Assembly (NCBI GenBank): GCA_020431135.1
Contig: JAGQIT010000532.1
Coordinates: 1-10,529 of the forward strand
Origin: Myxococcales bacterium
GTDB lineage: Bacteria; Myxococcota_A; Polyangia; Nannocystales; Nannocystaceae
Direction of reading: 5' to 3'
DNA length: 10,529 bases
Shown here: positions 6,409 to 10,529 of the stretch, in pieces
Numbering within the stretch: the stretch's first letter is position 1
How the letters are laid out: the number at the start of each line of letters is the position of its first letter
The notes under the pieces: model-generated
Databases searched by the model: none
What the model was told of the DNA's origin: nothing
Seen by the model: only the letters and a program-made list of their open reading frames with translations
Translations under genes and position numbers: made by a program

Positions 6409-7356
6409 TCAGGCCGTCGCCCGCTTATGACGGCGCTTCTCGACCGCAAACGCCACCCCCTGGGCGTTGAGGTCGACGTCCATCGCTACGACCGCGCGCC
6501 TCGCCTCTTCACGCATGAACGCGCGGTCGCCGAAGGCCTCGGCGAAGATCGCCTCGACGCCCGCGCGGACGAACGTGGCGAGCTCCTCGCCCTCGCGCCC
6601 CGAGGCGTCCGCCTCCTCGACGACGACCTCGTAGGCGTCGAGCTGGCCGCACAACGAGTCCGCCGCAGCGTCGAGCGCGTCGCACTCGCCGTAGTGCGTG
6701 AGGTAGGCCCGCGCGGCGCCCGAGGCCGCGATCCGGCGGACGCTCTCGCGGGCGGCGACCGGATCGAAGTCCGTCGGCGACGTCGACGGGAAGACCACGA
6801 GCCCCTCGTCCTGGAGCGCCGGATAGCGCAGGCCGAAGCTGTCGCCCGTGAAGATGTTGCGCGCCGCCTCGTCGAGGACGCAGAAGTGGTGGTTGGCGTG
6901 GCCGCGCGTGTGCAGGAAGCGGAGCGTCGTCTCGCCCCAGCGCAGGGTCTCCTCATCGCCCATCGTCCGCACGCGCGCCGCGGCGATCGGCTCGATGCTC
7001 CCGTAGAGCGCCGCGAAGCGCTCCACCCCGTAGACCTGCTCGGCGCTGGCGACGAGCTTCGCCGGATCGATGAGGTGCTTGGCTGCCCGCGGGTGCGCGA
7101 GCAAGGTCGCGTTCGGACAGACGGCCATGAGCTTCGAGGCGCCGCCGGCGTGGTCGAGGTGCACGTGCGTGACGATCACGTAGTCGACGTCCTCCGGCGC
7201 CCGCCCGCTCGCACGCAGCGCCTCCAGGAGCTTCGGCACCGCGAAGTTCGTGTTCGTCTCGACGAAGGCCGCGCGCCCCCCCTCGAGGAGGAGAAAGCAC
7301 GCGGCGAAGCGCGGGTAGCCAAGGTAGTGCGTGTCGACGGTGCGGACTTCGGCCAT
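6409..7356 (-). CDS. MBL-fold metallo-hydrolase (ST1585-like)
   Basis: A 315-residue cytoplasmic enzyme of the metallo-beta-lactamase fold. The metal site is complete: HVHLDH (H64, H66, D68, H69), H153 in HTRGHANHHF, D172 in FTGDSFG and H221 in LTHYGE. The opening MAEVRTVDTHYLGYPRFAAC, FVETNTNFAVPKLLEAL, the PNATLLAHPRAAKHLIDP block and VYG further on resemble the ST1585-like branch near glyoxalase II enzymes. These bind two metal ions and hydrolyse ester or thioester bonds; the natural substrate here cannot be told. ATG 7356 follows AGAAGG by eight bases; an upstream in-frame extension to 7482 has no ribosome site and low-quality sequence. The C-terminal 75 residues form a helical extension. 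It is convergent with the lysozyme-like gene and shows no operon partner. Confidence 0.92.
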   Translation of the reverse strand: MAEVRTVDTHYLGYPRFAACFLLLEGGRAAFVETNTNFAVPKLLEALRASGRAPEDVDYVIVTHVHLDHAGGASKLMAVCPNATLLAHPRAAKHLIDPAKLVASAEQVYGVERFAALYGSIEPIAAARVRTMGDEETLRWGETTLRFLHTRGHANHHFCVLDEAARNIFTGDSFGLRYPALQDEGLVVFPSTSPTDFDPVAARESVRRIAASGAARAYLTHYGECDALDAAADSLCGQLDAYEVVVEEADASGREGEELATFVRAGVEAIFAEAFGDRAFMREEARRAVVAMDVDLNAQGVAFAVEKRRHKRATA

Positions 7357-7595
7357 GCCCGCATCCTTCTCGCTCGGCCGACGTTTGACAAGCCGGCCGC
7401 GCGACGGCCTCCGCACGCGCCGACGCGCACATCCGTAGCGCCGGGGCGCTCGCTGTCTGTGAAGAGCGGTCCCGAGTCTCACAGCACGTAGCCCCTATCG
7501 ACGCTCCACCCAACAGGCCACGGACACTCTCGTGAGTCGTTGTCGATGTCGCGTATCTCAACTACCGAGAGTCCCGGTGGACTTCGTATTTACAG

Positions 7596-7611
7596 TTCGA
7601 CCATGGTTGAA
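7596..7611. repeat. Near-perfect 16-bp palindrome
   Basis: TTCGACCATGGTTGAA is symmetric except for one base pair and lies in an AT-richer pocket. It could be an operator left from, or serving, a neighbouring transcription unit. No adjacent intact gene explains it. Confidence 0.25.
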
Positions 7612-7650
7612 TGTCTATTTGGATGGACAACGATCAGGAGCGGTCGCGGG

Positions 7651-7945
7651 TCAGCGCGCCACTCGCCCGCGCGCGCTGGCCCGAGGCGACCGCGCCTCCT
7701 TGAGACGCTCGCCGCTCGCGGCGTCACGCAGCGCCTTGATCGACACGTGTCTCGAGCGTTCGGATCACTGTCGTCGGCTCGAGGGCCACCGAGCCCGCGG
7801 AGAGATCGCTGACGCGGAAGTGGTCGAGGAGCGCCTCGTCGGTCAGGGTCCCGAGGAGCCGACCCCGGATGCCGCCGACGTAGAGGGACCGGGCGGAAGC
7901 TCGACACCCATGAGCCCGCCAGGCGTCGTCGGTGCTCGCGGGCTG
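7651..7945 (-). pseudogene. Frameshifted gene remnant, family unknown
   Basis: On the minus strand, one frame ending at TGA 7726-7724 reads SLYVGGIRGRLLGTLTDEAL, then LDHFRVSDLSAGSVALEP and TTVIRTLETRV. A neighbouring frame then continues VSIKALRDAASGERLKEARS to a TGA at 7653-7651. Both pieces have the GC-ending codons of real genes here and read as one amphipathic protein if a single indel near 7744 is corrected. The first frame has no start codon between an upstream stop near 8022 and this segment, and the sequence before about 7885 loses coding character, so a second frame break or deletion is likely. I do not recognise the family. A sequencing error at one site would explain the 3' break but not the missing start. 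The upstream limit is approximate. Confidence 0.42.
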
Positions 7946-8044
7946 GGAGTCCGCGCCGCGAGCCGACGACCTCGCGATCGCGCGAAGTCGACCAGCGGCC
8001 GATCCCTTGAGGCGACGACGTCAGCATTCGCGCATCGATTTAAC

Positions 8045-8073
8045 TTGAAAATGAAAATCAAAACCATTATCAG
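8045..8073 (+). promoter_or_regulatory. Promoter of the small-protein pair
   Basis: TTGAAA (8045-8050, five of six to consensus), exactly 17 bp, TATCAG (8068-8073, four of six). This is the most consensus-like promoter in the window. Initiation is expected at about 8080, practically at the ATG of the first small gene. Confidence 0.5.
8046..8072. promoter_or_regulatory. Fur-family-like operator over the promoter
   Basis: TGAAAAT G AAAATCA (8046-8060) matches 11 of 14 informative positions of the 7-1-7 Fur motif TGATAAT-N-ATTATCA, and an exact ATTATCA follows at 8066-8072. Read as hexamers it is GAAAAT GAAAAT C AAAACC ATTATC, a 6-6-1-6-6 array. It covers the spacer and -10 of the promoter, as expected for a repressor. 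Fur, Zur and Mur boxes look alike, so the metal is not determined. Confidence 0.5.
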
Positions 8074-8080
8074 AGAATTG

Positions 8081-8332
8081 ATGCTACCCGAGAGCCCCTG
8101 CACCCGGACCCGCCTGGCCGCCGCGAAGATCGGCAACGTCGACGCCTGCAGCTGCGGGATGATCCATCTCAACCTCGGGGCGACGACGCTCCGCTTCACG
8201 CCGACGGCGTTCGAGCTCCTCGGCGCGATGATCGACGAGGCCAGGCGCGAGCGCGCGGCGGCGGACGATCCCCTGATCGCGGCCCCGCGCGAGCTCCCCG
8301 AGGCGGAGGCGGGCGGACCCGGTCAGGCGTGA
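8081..8332 (+). CDS. Small Cys/His protein of unknown function
   Basis: An 83-residue protein beginning MLPESPCTRTRLAAAKIGNV and containing DACSCGMIHLNLGATTLRF. C7, C23, C25 and H29 form a C-x15-C-x-C-x3-H set that could bind a metal ion or cluster. The HLNLGATTLRFT segment looks like paired beta strands followed by a helix (AFELLGAMIDEARRERA) and a disordered tail. I do not know a named family, though Cys-containing proteins of this build seem familiar from high-GC deltaproteobacteria. Another in-frame ATG at 8051 lies inside the promoter and is unlikely; ATG 8081 has only a weak AGAGA upstream and may be leaderless. Its stop overlaps the start of the next gene (GTGA), so both are co-translated. 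The Fur-like box suggests control by metal supply. Confidence 0.65.
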   Translation: MLPESPCTRTRLAAAKIGNVDACSCGMIHLNLGATTLRFTPTAFELLGAMIDEARRERAAADDPLIAAPRELPEAEAGGPGQA

Positions 8333-8556
8333 GGTCGCCGCCCCTCCCCCGCGCCCTCGCCGGCGACGCCACAGCCCGGGTCGCGATCGACGACGCGGGG
8401 ATCATCCACGTCGACGTCGGGCCGCTCTCGCTGCGCCTCGAGCACGAGATCTGCGCGGCCCTGACGACCGTCCTCGCCCGCGCGATGGTCCGCCTCGCCC
8501 GCGAGCGCCGACGTCCCCGGCTCGCCGTCGTCGACGGCGCCGAGCTCGATCGCTGA
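8329..8556 (+). CDS. Small Cys-less paralogue of the preceding protein
   Basis: A 75-residue protein starting at GTG 8329, overlapping the TGA of the previous gene by four bases. It reads ATARVAIDDAGIIHVDVGPL (14-33), then SLRLEHEICAALTTVLARAM. The block GIIHVDVGPLSLRL aligns with GMIHLNLGATTLRF of its neighbour, with a helix following in both, so the two are paralogues. The N-terminal cysteine and the CxC are absent here; one Cys (C42) lies in the helix. The C-terminal part is Arg-rich (VRLARERRRPRLAV). Coupled translation suggests the two act together, perhaps as a heterodimer in which only one partner carries the metal site; that is inference. A hairpin follows three bases after the stop. 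Confidence 0.6.
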   Translation: MRSPPLPRALAGDATARVAIDDAGIIHVDVGPLSLRLEHEICAALTTVLARAMVRLARERRRPRLAVVDGAELDR

Positions 8557-8558
8557 GG

Positions 8559-8586
8559 CTGGGGGCGCGCCCTCAAACGCGCCCAG
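8559..8586 (+). terminator. Hairpin after the small-protein pair
   Basis: GGGCGCG (8563-8569) pairs with CGCGCCC (8578-8584) around an eight-base loop; CT and AG outside pair past a two-base bulge. All-GC stem directly after the stop at 8556, without a U-tract. It separates the pair from the chemoreceptor gene. Confidence 0.4.
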
Positions 8587-8728
8587 AGGGGCTCCACACG
8601 CACGGTCCGCGGCGCGACGAGGAGCACGCCCCCGGTGACCGACACCCGCTCAGGGTCGGCGCGCGCGCTCAACAGCGACCCGGTGCGCCCCCGCGAGCGG
8701 CGCGGGAAGGCGCGCAGCGGCCCGGTAA

Positions 8729-8758
8729 CTGGCCCAATTTCGCGGGCTCTCGTACAAT
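8729..8758 (+). promoter_or_regulatory. Candidate promoter of the chemoreceptor-like gene
   Basis: TACAAT (8753-8758) matches the -10 consensus at five of six positions; the best -35, CTGGCC at 8729 with 18-bp spacing, is poor. Initiation is expected at about 8765, right at the TTG start. The rest of 8587-8728 shows no gene or clear signal. Confidence 0.38.
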
Positions 8759-8766
8759 CGGCCGCC

Positions 8767-10529
8767 TTGAGTAATTCGATCGACACCCGCCTCCCGTTGC
8801 CCTCCGCGGCGCCGCTGGTCGCCGGTGGTGCGGCCGCGGCGATCACCCTCCTGCTCCCGCAGCAGCCGATGGTCGGGGCCCTCTCGGCCGCCGTCGCGGG
8901 CGTGATCGGCTGGTACCTCGGCAGCCGCGCGGAGCTCCTGCTGATCCGCTTCAGCGACGAGCGCAAGGCGCTGCAGGCCGGCGAGGAGCGCCAGCTCGAG
9001 GCGGCCAAGGGGCGCGTCGACGAGGCCTCCGCCCGCGCCGCCAAGGCCGAGGAGCGGATCAAGGCCCTCGAGGCCGAGCTCGCCGCCGCGACGACGCGGA
9101 CCGCCAGCGCCGAGGGCAAGGCCGAGGCGCTCAGCGACCGGGTGAAGAGCGCCGAGCAGCTCGCCGACGAGGCCAAGCGCCGCCTCGACCGCGCCGAGAA
9201 GAAGCTCGAGGAGAGCCAGGATCAGCTGCGCGCCCTCAAGATCAGCCCCGACGGCGAGCGCCTGCGCGACGACCTCGACGCGGCCAAGCGGCGGATCCGC
9301 AAGCTCGAGGCGGAGCTCGAGGAGGCCTACGCCGAGCAGGGCTCGGTGAGGGCGCTGCGCAGCGAGATCAAGGGCCTCGAGGGCAAGCTCGCCGAGCTGA
9401 CGATCCAGCGCGACGGGGCGCTGCGCGACGCCGACGAGCTCCGGGCGATGCTCGACCGCGGCCTGCCGCAGGCCGGCGTCGACCCCGACACGGAGGCGGC
9501 GATCGGCGAGCTCAGCGAGGGCTTCGCCGGGACGTCGACAGCGATCGAGGAGACCTTCCAGGCGCTGACGGCGATGAATTCCGGCCTCAAGGGGATCGCC
9601 GAGAACGTCGAGCAGCTCGCGGCCAACGCCGAGGAGAGCTCGAGCTCGATCCTCGAGATGGCCGCGGCCAACGACGAGGTCGCCGAGAACATGCACAGCC
9701 TCGCGTCGTCGGTCCAGGAGACGGCGACGGCGATCGAGCAGATGACCTTCGCGGTGAAGGAGGTCGCCAAGAACATCGAGGCGCTGTCGTCGACGGCCGA
9801 GGAGACCTCGGCGGCGATGAACGAGATGGACATCTCGATCCAGCAGGTCGAGTCGAACGCCAACCAGACGGCCGAGCTCTCCGAGGAGGTCGTCCGCGCC
9901 GCCGAGGGCGGGGTCGACGCGATCAACCAGACGATCGAGGTCATCAACCTGATCAAGACCTTCTCGGCCGACGCGGTCGCGGTGATCAGCCGCCTCGGCG
10001 AGCGCATCCACGAGATCGGCAAGATCCTCAGCGTCATCGACGACGTCTCCGAGCAGACCAACCTCCTGGCGCTGAACGCCGCCATCATCGCCGCCCAGGC
10101 CGGCGAGCACGGCAAGGGCTTCGCGGTCGTCGCCGACGAGATCAAGGACCTGGCCGAACGGTCAGCTTCGTCGACCAAGGAGATCGCCGACATCATCAAG
10201 GCGGTCCAGCGCGAGAGCCGGAACGCGGTCGAGGCGGTCCAGCGCTCGAGCTCCGCGGTCGACGACGGCGTCCGGGTCTCCCACCAGGCCGAGGACTCGC
10301 TCAAGCGGATCTCGGAGTCGGCCCGCCACTCGACCGGCATGGTCCGCGAGATCGCCCGGGCCGCCGAGGCCCAGACCCGCGGCTCCAAGCAGGTCACCGA
10401 CGCGATCAGCGTGGTCGCCACCACCGTCCAGCAGGTCGCCTCGGCGACCGCCGAGCAGGCCCGCGGCGCCGACCTGATCATGCGCTCGGCCGAGCGCATG
10501 AAGACGATCACCCGCCACGTCGAGCGCTC
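8767..10529 (+). CDS. Methyl-accepting chemotaxis-type receptor, 3' end cut
   Basis: The first 587 residues are visible; the frame is open to the right edge. The order is: start MSNSIDTRLPLPSAAP, two hydrophobic segments at about 15-30 and 35-52 with only a few residues between them, a long Lys/Glu/Ala-rich coiled coil at about 62-236, and an MCP signalling domain from about 245. The hairpin tip reads QTNLLALNAAIIAAQAGEHG (430-449), then KGFAVVADEIKDLAERS. Canonical tips have E and R where this has I441 and Q444. There is no periplasmic ligand domain, so it would sense through the membrane, the coiled coil or a partner. I chose TTG 8767 because it keeps both membrane segments; ATG 8869 would remove the first. 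No ribosome site precedes the TTG. No CheA or CheW gene is in view, so the pathway is unknown. Confidence 0.88.
   Translation, partial: MSNSIDTRLPLPSAAPLVAGGAAAAITLLLPQQPMVGALSAAVAGVIGWYLGSRAELLLIRFSDERKALQAGEERQLEAAKGRVDEASARAAKAEERIKALEAELAAATTRTASAEGKAEALSDRVKSAEQLADEAKRRLDRAEKKLEESQDQLRALKISPDGERLRDDLDAAKRRIRKLEAELEEAYAEQGSVRALRSEIKGLEGKLAELTIQRDGALRDADELRAMLDRGLPQAGVDPDTEAAIGELSEGFAGTSTAIEETFQALTAMNSGLKGIAENVEQLAANAEESSSSILEMAAANDEVAENMHSLASSVQETATAIEQMTFAVKEVAKNIEALSSTAEETSAAMNEMDISIQQVESNANQTAELSEEVVRAAEGGVDAINQTIEVINLIKTFSADAVAVISRLGERIHEIGKILSVIDDVSEQTNLLALNAAIIAAQAGEHGKGFAVVADEIKDLAERSASSTKEIADIIKAVQRESRNAVEAVQRSSSAVDDGVRVSHQAEDSLKRISESARHSTGMVREIARAAEAQTRGSKQVTDAISVVATTVQQVASATAEQARGADLIMRSAERMKTITRHVER

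Larger units (their letters stand above)
7357..8080. other. Long gene-poor stretch with gene remnant and AT-rich island
   Basis: No intact gene with a ribosome site and family likeness is seen in these 724 bp. The stretch holds the MBL leader (7357-7370), a somewhat AT-rich part with a near-palindrome at 7596-7611, frameshifted minus-strand coding remains at about 7651-7945, and the Fur-like box with promoter at 8045-8073. Confidence 0.6.

Noticed and set aside
7385..7390. Perfect TTGACA on the plus strand
   Set aside because: No -10 element at suitable spacing and no plus-strand gene follows it.
7532..8050. Upstream extension of the first small gene to a GTG at 7532
   Set aside because: The extension would read through the promoter, the Fur-like box and the opposite-strand gene remnant, and its peptide has no coding character; conserved-looking sequence begins only near 8081.
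8650..10110. Long minus-strand open frame (486 codons) opposite the chemoreceptor gene
   Set aside because: It is the antisense shadow of the MCP coding sequence: low-complexity Leu/Gly/Asp/Arg composition, no ribosome site, no family motif, while the plus strand carries an unmistakable MCP domain.
1..10529. CRISPR arrays, tRNA or rRNA genes, insertion sequences, prophage integration sites
   Set aside because: No regularly spaced repeats, no tRNA-like cloverleaf, no rRNA segments, no transposase or integrase, and no terminal repeats were seen. The contractile-tail genes lack capsid, terminase and integrase neighbours, so an ordinary prophage is not supported within the window.

Overview
The window is strongly GC-rich. 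Codons in the real genes almost always end in G or C. Gene content points to a Gram-negative environmental bacterium, most likely a Myxococcota or related deltaproteobacterial lineage: an eCIS locus with the small accessory protein DUF6760, a chemoreceptor with the AAIIAAQAGEHGKGF type of tip, and tiny Cys-containing proteins. This taxonomic guess is inference; there is no rRNA or marker gene here.

Left part, positions 1-4369, minus strand. This is the early section of an extracellular contractile injection system (eCIS, the phage-tail-like Afp/PVC family). In transcription order it holds the DUF4255 tail-terminator protein, sheath 1, sheath 2, tube protein 1, a tail-assembly-type protein with a CxxC, DUF6760, and the first codons of a second tube protein that leaves the window. 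The genes are tightly packed. Two overlap the gene before them, which implies translational coupling. The spike, baseplate, AAA+ ATPase and tape-measure genes would lie to the left of the window.

Middle, 4370-6408. A 386-bp divergent control region holds two perfect inverted repeats. It separates the eCIS operon from a plus-strand gene for a 509-residue peptidoglycan-active protein: an acidic N-terminus without signal peptide, a PG_binding_1 domain, a linker and a lysozyme-like domain. Its position and lack of a Sec signal make it a candidate eCIS cargo or release enzyme. It ends at a strong hairpin shared with the convergent gene to its right.

Right part, 6409-10529. A minus-strand metallo-beta-lactamase-fold hydrolase is followed by about 700 bp that appear to contain only a decayed minus-strand gene remnant. 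Next comes an unusually AT-rich island with a Fur-family-like operator overlapping a promoter, directly before two overlapping small genes (83 and 75 residues). These two encode paralogues sharing the pattern G-(M/I)-I-H-x-x-(L/V)-G-x-x-(T/S)-L-R; only the first carries the Cys/His residues that could bind a metal. A hairpin and a second promoter precede a large plus-strand chemoreceptor-like protein with a short membrane hairpin, long coiled coil and MCP signalling domain, cut by the right edge.

The least explained parts are the small-protein pair under the Fur-like box and the divergent lysozyme-like protein.
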